Positions 53,735-63,200 of a stretch of DNA of 64,000 nt are shown here, piece after piece. The translations under genes and the position numbers were made by a program. Origin of the DNA: CAWIJJ01 sp963836425. GTDB taxonomy: Bacteria; Acidobacteriota; Terriglobia; Bryobacterales; Bryobacteraceae. The notes below the pieces were generated by a model that had not been told where the DNA came from, did no database searches, and worked only from the letters and a program-made list of their open reading frames with translations. The stretch spans positions 1 through 64,000 of the forward strand of contig CAWIJJ010000012.1 of NCBI GenBank assembly GCA_963836425.1, written 5' to 3'. Numbering within the stretch: the first letter of the stretch is position 1; every line of letters starts with the position of its first letter.

Positions 53735-56700
53735 GTGAGGGCGACCGGGTCGAATTTGATTACTCTGGGAGAGTTGCTGGAAGCTCCGATTTCTCCCAAA
53801 CCCGATTCCACGGCCGCCGGCGACAAAGCCTCGGGTGCGCTCGACTTTCTGACCGGCGGCGGCAGCACCGGCGCACTGATGCGCAGCCACGACTGGAGTT
53901 CGAGCGCCTTCGGCCAACCTGAAACGTGGCCGCAAAGCCTCCGCTCCGCGCTGAGCATCTGCCTCGGATCCGAATTTCAAATTGCGATCTACTGGGGGCC
54001 CGAGCTTGCCGTCGTATACAACGACGCGTGGAGCGCAATTCCGGGAGACAAGCATCCCTGGGCGCTGGGGCGGCCGGCGCGCGAGGTGTGGCCGGAAATC
54101 TGGAGCGAGATCGGTCCGCTCTTCGCGCACGTGCTTGCTACCGGGCAGGCCACGCGTTCCAAAGACGCGCTGCTTCCGATGCATCGCCGGGGGTTCACCG
54201 AGGAGTGTTATTTCGACTACACCTTCAGCCCCATCCGCAATGAGGCGGGTGAAGTGGGCGGCATCTTCAACATCGCCGTCGAGACGACCTATCGCATTCT
54301 CGAAGAGCGGCGGCAGCGGCTGCTGCGCGTGTTCCGCGATTCCACGGCGGCGGCGCGCACGGCGGAGGAGTCCTGCACGCTGGCGGTCCACGCACTCGAG
54401 TCCGACGCGCTGGACTTGCCGTTCTGCCTGATTTATCTGGTGGACCGCGCCGTGCTGCGGCTGGCAGCCTCGGCCGGTCTTCCGGCGGGCTCGCCCGCGA
54501 GTCCCGAATCTTTCGATCCGGGCGCCCCGGGCTCGGCGTGGCCGGCTGCCCAAGCCATGGCGGCCAAAGTGCCTGTATTCGTGGAGGACCTGGAAGAGCG
54601 CTTCGGGGCGCTGCGCTGCGGACCCTGGCCGGAACCGTGCCGGCGCGCGATGGTGGTCCGGCTGCCGGGCCTGGGCACCACGGAATGCGCCGGCGTACTG
54701 ATTGCGGGGCTGAGCCCGCGTCTCGTGCCCGACCTCGAATACCGCTCGTTCATCGAGCGCATCGCGATCTCGCTGGCCGCCGACCTGGCCAATGCGCGCG
54801 CTCACGAGGAGGAGCGGCGCCGCGCCGACGCGCTCGCCGAACTGGATCGCGCCAAGACCGCATTCTTCTCGAACGTCAGCCACGAGTTTCGCACTCCCAT
54901 CACCCTGATGCTGGGTCCCATCGAGGACATGCTCGGAGAAGGCCCGGGCGAACTCGGCGAGGCGCACCGGGAGATGCTGCGCGTGGTCCACCGGAACGGA
55001 CTGCGCATGCAACGGCTGGTGAACACACTGCTGGATTTCTCGCGGATCGAGGCGGGGCGGACCACCGCCAGCTACCAGCCGGTCGATCTCGCCGCCATCA
55101 CTACCGAACTGGTCTCCAGCTTTCGTTCGGCGATGGAGCGCGCAGGGCTGGCCTTTTCGATCCACTGCGCGCCGCTTGGCGGCCCCGTTTACGTGGACCG
55201 GGAGATGTGGGAGAAGATCATTCTCAACCTGCTCTCCAATGCGTTTAAATACACCCTGGAGGGTTCGATTTCGGTCACGGTGCGGGATATCGGGGGCGCG
55301 GCCGAAGTGGCGGTGGCAGACACAGGCGCGGGTATCCCGGAAGACAGTTTGCCGCATATCTTCGAGCGATTTCACCGTGTGGAAGGGGTTCGAGGAAGGA
55401 CGTACGAGGGTTCGGGCATTGGACTTGCGCTGGTGCGCGAACTGGTGCGGCTCCACGGCGGCACCGTGGGGGTGGCGAGCACGCTGGGAAAGGGCAGCAC
55501 GTTCACGGTGACGCTGCCCTTCGGAAGCTTGCACCTGCCGGCGGACCGTATCGGCGCGGAAAAGGCGGCGCTCTCCGGCGGCGCGCACGCCGATGCCTAC
55601 GTCGAGGAGGCGCTGCGATGGCTGCCGTCTCAGGGTCAGGACACCGGAGGGCCGCCTGAGCCGCAAGGGCCCTCCCGAGGCCGTGTTCTGGTTGCTGACG
55701 ACAACGCGGACATGCGCCGGTACGTCGCGCGACTGCTGGGCACGCACTATCGCGTAGCGGTGGCGAGCAACGGAGAAGAGGCGCTGGCCGCGGCCCTCGA
55801 TGATCCGCCGGACCTGGTGCTCACCGACGTCATGATGCCGGTGATGGATGGGTTCGCGCTGCTGAACGCCCTGCGGTCACGACAGGAAACCAAGGCCATT
55901 CCCGTGATTCTGCTTTCCGCGCGCTCGGGCGAAGAATCGCGCATCGAGGGTATGGACTCGGGTGCCGACGACTACCTGGTAAAGCCGTTCACAGCGCGCG
56001 AACTGCTGGCGCGCGTGGGCGCTCACCTCGCCCTCAGCCGGGAACGCAGGCACGCGCACGACCGGTTGAATCGTGTCTTCTCCCACGCCCCGGTGGGAAT
56101 CCTGGTGGTCCGTGGACCGGGCATGCTTGTCGAACTCGCCAATCCCACTTGGCAAGCCATGTTCCCGGACCGGCGTTTTTCCGGCCGGCGCCTCGCCGAA
56201 GCCGTTCCGGAGCTGAGCGCGCCGATACGGCAGGCTTTCGAGCAGGTTCTCGAAACGGGCCGGCCTTTCCTCGCCACCGAGTTTCTTGTCTCTTACGATC
56301 GCAACGGCAGCGGTGTGGTGGAAGACCGCTTGTTCAACGTCTCCTGCCAGGCCATTCAGGAGGATGAAGAGGCGGCAGGGTTAATCGCCGTGCTCGAGGA
56401 TGTCACTACGCAGGTCACCGCCCGGCAGCAGTTGGAGCGCGCTCACCGGGAACTGGAGGAGTTTGCGTACGTAGCGGGCCACGATTTTCAGGAGCCGCTC
56501 CGCATGATCAACATCTATACGCAACTCCTGCTGAGACAGCCGTCGCTCCAGGGAGACGGCCAGGCCGCCCAATTCGCGGAGACGATTCACGCGGGTGTGC
56601 GGCGGATGGAAGAGCTGATTCAGGACCTGCTTCAATACTCGCGAGTGGTGCATGCGGATCAGGAGCCCGTGCAACGCGCCGACCTGAACCGGAGCCTGCG

Positions 56701-57124
56701 AGAGGCGCTTTCCGTGCTGCACATTCGACTGCAGGAAACACAGGCGACGGTGGACGCCGTCACGCTGCCGCACGTGTTCGGGGAGGAGGGTCAGCTCGCG
56801 CTGGTGTTCCAGAACCTGATCTCCAACTCACTCAAGTACCGGAGTGCGGAAGCGGCGCCACGGGTGGAAATCACGGCGCAGCGGGATGGACCCGAGTGGA
56901 TTCTCACAGTGCGGGACAACGGCATCGGTTTCGACGAGCGCCACGTCCGGCGAATCTTCGGGCTGTTCAAACGCCTTCACAAAGACAAGTACCCGGGAAC
57001 GGGGCTGGGCCTCGCGATCTGCAAGCGAATTGTGGAACGCTACGGCGGCCGTATCTGGGCGGAGAGCGCCGGAGAAGGAAAAGGCGCGGCCTTCTTCTTC
57101 GCGCTCAAAGGAGTTCCGGAGTGA
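53735..57124 (+). CDS. Hybrid sensor histidine kinase with two kinase modules
   Basis: 1129 residues, no membrane segment seen. Order: a PAS-like domain about 45-200 (FGQPETWPQSLRSALSICLG), a GAF-like domain about 205-365, the first HisKA with SNVSHEFRTPITLML (His 383), its HATPase (NLLSNAFKYT, VADTGAGIP, GSGIGLALV), a receiver domain with VLTDVMMPVMDG (Asp 698) and LVKPFT, a PAS domain about 785-890, then a second HisKA with AGHDFQEPLRMI (His 916) and HATPase (NLISNSLKYR, VRDNGIGFDE, GTGLGLAICK). The second module is of the phytochrome-like type. GTG start uncertain. The stop overlaps the response regulator start, so the two are coupled. Signal unknown. Confidence 0.88.
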   Translation: MRATGSNLITLGELLEAPISPKPDSTAAGDKASGALDFLTGGGSTGALMRSHDWSSSAFGQPETWPQSLRSALSICLGSEFQIAIYWGPELAVVYNDAWSAIPGDKHPWALGRPAREVWPEIWSEIGPLFAHVLATGQATRSKDALLPMHRRGFTEECYFDYTFSPIRNEAGEVGGIFNIAVETTYRILEERRQRLLRVFRDSTAAARTAEESCTLAVHALESDALDLPFCLIYLVDRAVLRLAASAGLPAGSPASPESFDPGAPGSAWPAAQAMAAKVPVFVEDLEERFGALRCGPWPEPCRRAMVVRLPGLGTTECAGVLIAGLSPRLVPDLEYRSFIERIAISLAADLANARAHEEERRRADALAELDRAKTAFFSNVSHEFRTPITLMLGPIEDMLGEGPGELGEAHREMLRVVHRNGLRMQRLVNTLLDFSRIEAGRTTASYQPVDLAAITTELVSSFRSAMERAGLAFSIHCAPLGGPVYVDREMWEKIILNLLSNAFKYTLEGSISVTVRDIGGAAEVAVADTGAGIPEDSLPHIFERFHRVEGVRGRTYEGSGIGLALVRELVRLHGGTVGVASTLGKGSTFTVTLPFGSLHLPADRIGAEKAALSGGAHADAYVEEALRWLPSQGQDTGGPPEPQGPSRGRVLVADDNADMRRYVARLLGTHYRVAVASNGEEALAAALDDPPDLVLTDVMMPVMDGFALLNALRSRQETKAIPVILLSARSGEESRIEGMDSGADDYLVKPFTARELLARVGAHLALSRERRHAHDRLNRVFSHAPVGILVVRGPGMLVELANPTWQAMFPDRRFSGRRLAEAVPELSAPIRQAFEQVLETGRPFLATEFLVSYDRNGSGVVEDRLFNVSCQAIQEDEEAAGLIAVLEDVTTQVTARQQLERAHRELEEFAYVAGHDFQEPLRMINIYTQLLLRQPSLQGDGQAAQFAETIHAGVRRMEELIQDLLQYSRVVHADQEPVQRADLNRSLREALSVLHIRLQETQATVDAVTLPHVFGEEGQLALVFQNLISNSLKYRSAEAAPRVEITAQRDGPEWILTVRDNGIGFDERHVRRIFGLFKRLHKDKYPGTGLGLAICKRIVERYGGRIWAESAGEGKGAAFFFALKGVPE

Positions 57125-57525
57125 ATTCCGATCTGGTGATCTTTCTGGCGGAGGACAACCAGGGCGACGTGTTTCTGGTGGATCAGGCGTTGCGCAAATA
57201 CGGCCTGGTCTATCGCCTGATCATCGCATCGGACGGAGATACCGCCACTGAACTGGTCGAGCGTATCGGCCGCGACCTTCCGTGTCCCGACCTCCTGCTG
57301 CTGGATGTGAACCTACCAAAGTGCGATGGCGGCGAAGTGCTGGCGGCGTTCCGAAGGAACCCCTTGTGCGAGCACACGCCGGTGATCGTCGTGACCTCCT
57401 CGGATTCTCCCCGCGATCGCGCCCGTCTCGCGGACCTTGAAGTGGCCGGTTACTTTCGAAAGCCATCGGACCTGGACCAGTTTATGGAGCTGGGAGCGCT
57501 CGTCAGGAGTGTAACGAATCGATAG
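57121..57525 (+). CDS. Single-domain response regulator (Rcp1-like)
   Basis: 134 residues. GTG at 57121 overlaps the kinase stop (GTGA). Receiver features: FLAEDNQGDVFLVDQAL (acidic pair), LLLLDVNLPKCDGGEVL (phospho-acceptor Asp), VIVVTSSDSPRD (Thr/Ser) and YFRKPSDLDQF (Lys). There is no output domain. This type is usually the partner of phytochrome-like kinases, matching the second kinase module upstream. Confidence 0.9.
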   Translation: MNSDLVIFLAEDNQGDVFLVDQALRKYGLVYRLIIASDGDTATELVERIGRDLPCPDLLLLDVNLPKCDGGEVLAAFRRNPLCEHTPVIVVTSSDSPRDRARLADLEVAGYFRKPSDLDQFMELGALVRSVTNR

Positions 57526-57588
57526 ATCCGCGCCGTTTTGTGGCGTGCAATCCGGACCGGCTGATGCCTGGCGTGATAACCTGCGCGT

Positions 57589-58227
57589 GTGCTGAGCCGA
57601 ATTTTCTTACTTCTGGCGGCTCTGCCGCTCTACGGTCAGGCGGTGCGGTTTGAACTGGTAAAAGACCAGTCCGCCATCGTTCTGCGCACCGACAAAGCCG
57701 GGCTGTTCTCTGCTTTCGGCCACAAGCACGGCATTCTCGCTACGGACTTCACTGCATCCGTCTGCGCGGACCCGGCGGCTCTGGAGCACTCCAGCGTCTC
57801 GGTGCAGGTGGCCACCGCCGGACTGCGCGCGGACACTCCGGAAGCTCGGCGTCTGGCAGGACTGCCGGATTCCGGTCCGAGCGAGGACGACATCCGCACG
57901 ATCCAGGAAAAAATGCTCTCCGCACCCAACCTGGACGCGGCCGGGCACCCGGAGATTCGGTTCGCGAGCGCTTCCGCGGCTGCGACCAACGGCGGGGTGA
58001 CCCTCAGCGGCGCGCTGACCATTCGGGGCAAGAGCCAGAACGTGAAAGCGCCGCTGCGGTACACGCAAAAAGGGGACGGCTACCGCTTTCAAGGTGCGAT
58101 CGAGATCCGGCAAACCGATTTCGGCATCCGTCCGGAGTCCGTCGGCGGCCTGGTGAAGGTGGCGGACAAGGTCACGATTCTGCTGGACCTGGTGGTGCGG
58201 CCCACCTCCGCAGCCTGCCATCCCTGA
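57589..58227 (+). CDS. YceI-family periplasmic protein
   Basis: 212 residues with a short signal peptide (RIFLLLAALPLYGQA). The rest follows the YceI lipocalin-like fold: FSAFGHKHGILATDFTASVC, MLSAPNLDAAGHPEIRFAS, VTLSGALTIRGKSQNVKAPL and IRQTDFGIRPESVGGLVKVADKV. YceI proteins bind long-chain isoprenoids or amphiphilic lipids in the periplasm. GTG start. It ends in an 18-bp sequence repeated at 58600-58617. Confidence 0.85.
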   Translation: MLSRIFLLLAALPLYGQAVRFELVKDQSAIVLRTDKAGLFSAFGHKHGILATDFTASVCADPAALEHSSVSVQVATAGLRADTPEARRLAGLPDSGPSEDDIRTIQEKMLSAPNLDAAGHPEIRFASASAAATNGGVTLSGALTIRGKSQNVKAPLRYTQKGDGYRFQGAIEIRQTDFGIRPESVGGLVKVADKVTILLDLVVRPTSAACHP

Positions 58228-58239
58228 GGCTCGCTCACG
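58222..58239. repeat. 18-bp direct repeat, copy 1
   Basis: CCCTGAGGCTCGCTCACG, identical to 58600-58617. It includes the stop of the YceI gene, and the two copies flank the TfoX-C gene. It may be a dispersed intergenic repeat of this genome. Confidence 0.7.
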
Positions 58240-58309
58240 TACAGCGCGGAGAAATTGTCGGAGATAGTATGCGAGCTCCGTTCCTCTCGGCGTCCGCGAC
58301 GGCTTAGGG

Positions 58310-58591
58310 CTAACCTCGCACTCTCCGGTTTTTCCGGAGTTCGCGAACCAGTCGCTGGGCTCGCGCATCCTCTTCCGGAGCGATTTGGTTCCAGCCTAAG
58401 CCGGAGACGGCCCCGATAACTGATCGAAATGCGTTCAAATTGATGCGCGCGGGAAACGCTTCCGACCAGCGAAGACACGCTTCCTCCCATCCGATTTCTT
58501 GCAGGTGTTCGAGCGTATGGATTCCTAAACGGCCGAACTCTCTGACGCTGACGGGCCCCAGATTCCTGGCACGAATGAGTGGAGTCTTCAT
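58310..58591 (-). CDS. TfoX C-terminal domain protein
   Basis: 93 residues, a stand-alone TfoX/Sxy C-terminal helix-hairpin-helix domain: ARNLGPVSVREFGRLGIHTL and LEHLQEIGWEEACLRW. In enterobacteria the full-length protein activates competence genes; the domain alone is common in other bacteria with unknown role. It is 21 bases downstream of the next gene on the same strand and sits between two 18-bp repeats. Confidence 0.75.
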   Translation of the reverse strand: MKTPLIRARNLGPVSVREFGRLGIHTLEHLQEIGWEEACLRWSEAFPARINLNAFRSVIGAVSGLGWNQIAPEEDARAQRLVRELRKNRRVRG

Positions 58592-58599
58592 AGGCTTCG

Positions 58600-58617
58600 C
58601 CCTGAGGCTCGCTCACG
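58600..58617. repeat. 18-bp direct repeat, copy 2
   Basis: Identical to 58222-58239, 378 bp apart, here covering the stop of the minus-strand gene that ends at 58613. Shortly beyond copy 1, near 58243, a further short stretch (about 20 bases) resembles 58752-58772, coding SDNFSALY and SDNFAALH on the minus strand, so part of the gene end may have been duplicated. Confidence 0.7.
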
Positions 58618-60073
58618 GCCAGAAGCGGCGCAGTTCGGGACTGTTGCCATCGGGCGCGGCATCGAAGCGGGCCAACCTGCCGAGCGACTCGGTTTCGGCG
58701 GGAGTCAGCCGGTGGTCGAGCAGCTTCTGCCTGTAATAGCGTTCGTGGAGCGCGGCGAAGTTGTCGGAAAAGCGGTATTCGAGCAGTTGTAAATTGTAGG
58801 AAAGATAGTAGACGATGCCGCCGTCTTCCACCAGCGGCGTCTGCACCAAAATGCGCTGGTTTTGGTCTACGTGGAAACGCGAAATGATCGGGAGCTTGCC
58901 CATGATGCGGCAGGCATCGGGCAAGGGGAACAGCACGTAGGCGAATTCGCCGCCTCCGGTCATGGCAGGAAACGAGCCGTTCGCGGGTGGGGCGCGGTGC
59001 GGCGCGCTTGAGAAAGGAAGCTTGAGCACAGCGAGCGCGGCGTGTCCCAGGCCCTCGCCGGGATTGTTGATGGCTCCGAGGAGCAACTCCGGCCGCTGAT
59101 CGGAGTCGAGGTCGGCGGTGGCCAGGTGATAGATCGAGCCGGGGTGCCAGTATTCCTCCATCAACCTGCCGCTCGCCGGATCGAGCAGCGCGACCTGCGC
59201 CGGATACCAGAGGAAGTGATTGGCCACCGTTAGCACGTAGGTGCGGCCACCGGACTTCAGGACGCGCATGAAACGGCCGATGTAGGAGGGGTCGAAAGTA
59301 CGGCTTCCGAACGTCATCCGCCGGCCGTAGCGGAACTCCCAGCGGAGTTTTCCCCGCCAGTCGAAGCAAAGCAGCGATCCGCCGGCGGCGGCTATATTCT
59401 TGGGCCGGCTGTTGAACAACACTTCCGGACGGTGGTCGCCATCGATGTCGTCGATGACGACGAGGTCTTCACGGAGAGGATCGTCTTGAGGACCCTGTGC
59501 CGGAAGCACCTTCTCCCAACAGATCCGGTCTCGAGCATCGAGCGCGGTGAGCTGCGAGCCGGCCAGCCTCCAGTGATTCGGCATGCCTGCTCTGAAAAAC
59601 GCTTCGGGGCGCGAAAGCATGGCGCCGGCCAGGAGCACGAGCGCCGCGCCGGAGATCCATTGCAGCGTGCGCTTCGACAGGCGCGGCCATTGCCGCCGGC
59701 GCGCCGGATCGGGCAACCGGGCCTCGAATCGGGGGACATAGCTACCTTTGGGCAGCGTGATCACGACGCGATCTTCCCGTCCCGGACCCTGATAGTACGT
59801 TTCGAGTTGCTGCCGGAGGCGCCGCGCTTCCACTCGTACGATGGAATCGACGCGAGGGTCGAAGGCCGTTTCCCGGTCGAAAACGGCTAAAGCGAGGTTA
59901 TACTCCTTTAAATCGCCGAGCGATCCTTCAAGCGAGCGCTCGACAACGTAAGACAGGAAGCGTTGCAGACGTTTCGAGTTGGCGAACGCCTCGCTCGAAA
60001 GAACTCGGGAAGCGGCTGCGCCAATTGCCTCAGGAGAACACCCGTTCACCGGCAACGAGCCGTTCGATGCCAC
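58613..60073 (-). CDS. Membrane-anchored protein: acidobacterial wHTH-like N-terminus plus VCBS/FG-GAP-like C-terminus
   Basis: About 486 residues. The N-terminal part (SSEAFANSKRLQRFLSYVVE, LALAVFDRETAFDPRVDSIV, VEARRLRQQLETYY, TLPKGSYVPRF) is a domain common at the start of acidobacterial signalling proteins; it resembles winged-helix regulators of the CadC type. One membrane segment follows (ISGAALVLLAGAML). The outer part has calcium-loop-like repeats (DDIDGDHRPEVLF, DLDSDQRPELLLGA) as in FG-GAP/VCBS propellers. This suggests a one-component transmembrane sensor, but DNA binding is inference. The frame is open to 60190; I start at GTG 60073 to leave room for the divergent promoter. Start uncertain. 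Confidence 0.65.
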   Translation of the reverse strand: MASNGSLPVNGCSPEAIGAAASRVLSSEAFANSKRLQRFLSYVVERSLEGSLGDLKEYNLALAVFDRETAFDPRVDSIVRVEARRLRQQLETYYQGPGREDRVVITLPKGSYVPRFEARLPDPARRRQWPRLSKRTLQWISGAALVLLAGAMLSRPEAFFRAGMPNHWRLAGSQLTALDARDRICWEKVLPAQGPQDDPLREDLVVIDDIDGDHRPEVLFNSRPKNIAAAGGSLLCFDWRGKLRWEFRYGRRMTFGSRTFDPSYIGRFMRVLKSGGRTYVLTVANHFLWYPAQVALLDPASGRLMEEYWHPGSIYHLATADLDSDQRPELLLGAINNPGEGLGHAALAVLKLPFSSAPHRAPPANGSFPAMTGGGEFAYVLFPLPDACRIMGKLPIISRFHVDQNQRILVQTPLVEDGGIVYYLSYNLQLLEYRFSDNFAALHERYYRQKLLDHRLTPAETESLGRLARFDAAPDGNSPELRRFWP

Positions 60074-60136
60074 TACTGCCAGTGTACGCGTGCCGGCGCG
60101 GCTTCGGCAAGACAGGCGAGTTCCAGGTAACGCGAG

Positions 60137-60149
60137 CTGTGACTCACAG
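60137..60149. promoter_or_regulatory. Palindrome between divergent genes
   Basis: CTGTGA, C, TCACAG is a perfect 6-bp inverted repeat in the gap between the sensor-like gene and the secreted VWA protein. It could be an operator for either. It is short, so a chance occurrence is possible. Confidence 0.35.
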
Positions 60150-60216
60150 TTAATCACTGACGTTTCACCCGGAAAAGTCAGTACCCTCAAGTTCGTACAA
60201 CCCGGGAGGTGTGATT

Positions 60217-63200
60217 TTGCGTTCTTTTACTATCGGTCTTTTGGCAACTCTCTTGCTGGCCCCCGACGTCTTGCATGCGACCGCGCAGGTGCAGAATTAT
60301 CTGATGACGAAGACAGATCCTGCCGGCGCGTGCTCGGGCGGGTCGGTCACGCTGCCGGTTGCGGCTACCAATTTCTCGGTCACCGACAAGGAAGCCTATC
60401 TTTGGTTCCGTGTAACGGGCGCTAACGCGGGAGATGTGTTCGCGTCGCAGTACTACACGCCGGCGGGACAGTACTACTCGCCTGCGAGCGGAGCCTGGGA
60501 TCCCCTCCCCTCGGCCGGCAACTACTGTTTTTCCGACTTGGCGCTCCCGATCGTTAACAATATTCCGGCCACCCTGCCGGGCACGTGGACGGTCCGGGTC
60601 ACCTATAACGGCAGCGTCCTGTTCTCCCTCACCTTCACCATCTCGCCGGCCACCGGCACGGGTTTACTTCTCAATATCAACCAGGCGATCACTACCAGTT
60701 GTCCGAACAACAAGATGATCGTCAGCGTCACGGATTCTTTGGGTAATGCAGTCGCGGGACTGAATACCTCCAATTTCACGCTCAAGGAGAATGGAACCCT
60801 GCGCTCGATTACGGTTACTCCGGTCAGCGGCGCGACCAGCGGAGCGCTGTCGATGGCGATCCTGATCGATGTCAGCGGATCGCTCAGCAGTTCGGACCTT
60901 GCCAACGAGAAGGCGGCGGCCAAGCAATTGATTTCGCAGATGGGCGCCAGCGACATGGTGGCCGTTTATTCGTTTACTGACGACGTCCACCTGCTGCGTG
61001 ACTACACCTCCGACAAGGCGGCGTTGAACGCAGCCGTGGATAGCGCCTCCGGCGGCGGGAGCACCGCTCTATACAAAGCTATTCAGGCGGCCTCGCAGGC
61101 TCTGGCCAGCCGCACGGGACGGAAAGCCATCGTACTGATGACCGACGGCGACGACACGGTCGGCGGCGTCACCATCGACCAAGCCATTGCCGCCGCGAAA
61201 TCCGCAGGCGTTCCGGTGTTCCCCGTAGGCTTCGGCTCCGCCAACACCAGCATTTTGACCCGCCTGGCCAGCGAGACCGGCGGCTTCTACAGTTCTTCGG
61301 CAACGTCGGCCGACCTGCAACGCATTCTCGGGCTGATCGGCCAGGCCATTTCGAGCCAGTACGAGATCTCCTACACGTCAGGCGCGGCGAGTACCGACAA
61401 CACGATTGAGATTTCGGTCACTGCCGGCGGTCAGACCGCCACTTCCACGAGGGTGGTGTCCAAATGCAGCCCCGGAGGAACAACGGGCCTGACCGTCACG
61501 GTAAATCAGGTAATCACCACCAGTTGTCCGAATAATAAGATGATCGTCAGCGTGACCAACGCGCAGGGGGCGGTAACCGGCCTCACGGCCGCCAATTTCA
61601 CGCTCAAGGAGAGCGGGTCGATACGGGCGGTCACGGTGACCTCGGTCACCTCGGGATCGAGCGGACCCTTGTCGCTGGCCATCCTGATCGACGTAAGCGG
61701 GTCGTTGAGCAGCACGGACCTGGCCAACGAAAAGGCCGCGGCCAAGCAATTGATCGCGCAGATGGGCGCGAGCGACATGGTGGCCGTGTATTCCTTTACC
61801 GACGGTGTCACCCTGCTTCGTGATTACACATCCGATAAGGCGCTGCTGAACGCCGCCGTGGATGCCGCGTCGGGCGGCGGCAGCACCGCGCTATACAAAG
61901 CCATCCAGACGGCGTCCCAGGCTTTGGGGCAGCGCACCGGGAGAAAGGCCATCGTGCTGATGACGGACGGGGACGACACGGTGGGCGGCACGACCATCGA
62001 CCAGGCGATCGCCGCGGCCAAGACCGCCGGTGTTCCCGTCTTTCCGGTCGGCTTCGGTTCGGCCAACACCACCGTCCTGACGCGCATTGCGACCGAGACG
62101 GGAGGGTTCTACAGCCCCTCGGCGACGTCGGCCGACCTCCAGCACATCCTTGGGCAAATCGGGCAGATCATCTCCAGCCAGTACGAGGTTTCCTATACCT
62201 CTTTGGCGACCACGCAGGACAACACGGTGGAGATCACCGTCACGTACGGAGGGCAGACGGCGACCACCACCCGCACCGTGTCGGCTTGCTCCTCCAGTTC
62301 CAATTGCACGTACCTGGTGCAGCCGCAGAGTGTTACCGTGCCTGCCGGGGGCGCCAACGGAACCATCATTGTCATTACCCAGGCCGGCTGCGCGTTGAAC
62401 CCGTCGGCCAACGTTGGGTGGATCAAGATCCTGGGCTCGAACCAGGGTGCGGTGTCTTACCAGGTTGATCCGAACACCGGCTCCGCGCCGCGCTCGGGTG
62501 TGATCACGATCGGAAACCGTACCGTTCCGGTGACGCAGGAGGCCGGTGTTTCGTGCGCGTACTCGATTACGCCGACATCGAACGTGATGCCGTCGCAGGG
62601 GGGCACTACCAGTTTCCGGCTGGCCGCCAGCGGCACAACCTGCCCGTGGAACGTGGTGTGGAGCGGCAGTTGGATCACCGTGACCTCCGCCACTTCGGGT
62701 AAAGGCAACGGGCTGGTGATCTTTAAAGTGGATCCCAATACCTCCACCTCGCCGCGCACCGGCACGGTCACGGTGGCGGGACTTACGTACACGCTCAACC
62801 AGTCCGGCGGCGCTTCCGCGACCGAGCCTTCCATCAGCCAGGGGGGCGTGGTGAACGCGGCCAGCAACCGTGCGGGCGCAGTGGCGCGCGGGTCCTTCTT
62901 CACCATCTACGGCACCAACATCGGGCCTCCGGGCTACATGCAGGTGCAGAACTATCCGATCCCGGACAACATGGGGGGCGTCGTCGTCACCTTCACCAAG
63001 GGTTCCTACAGCAAACGCGGCTACCTGCACTTTGTCTCGTCGGTGCAGATCAACGGCATCCTGCCTTCGGACGTTCCTCTTGGCGACGTGCAAGTGACGG
63101 TCAGCTATAACGGAATCGTCAGCTCGGCCGCAATTATCACGGTCAGCGATACCACGTTCGGCACCTTCAGCGCCGCGGGCGGACCGGGACCCGGGATCGT

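Noticed and set aside
61891..63093. 400-codon minus-strand frame inside the VWA protein
   Set aside because: Arg/His-rich translation typical of antisense frames in high-GC genes.
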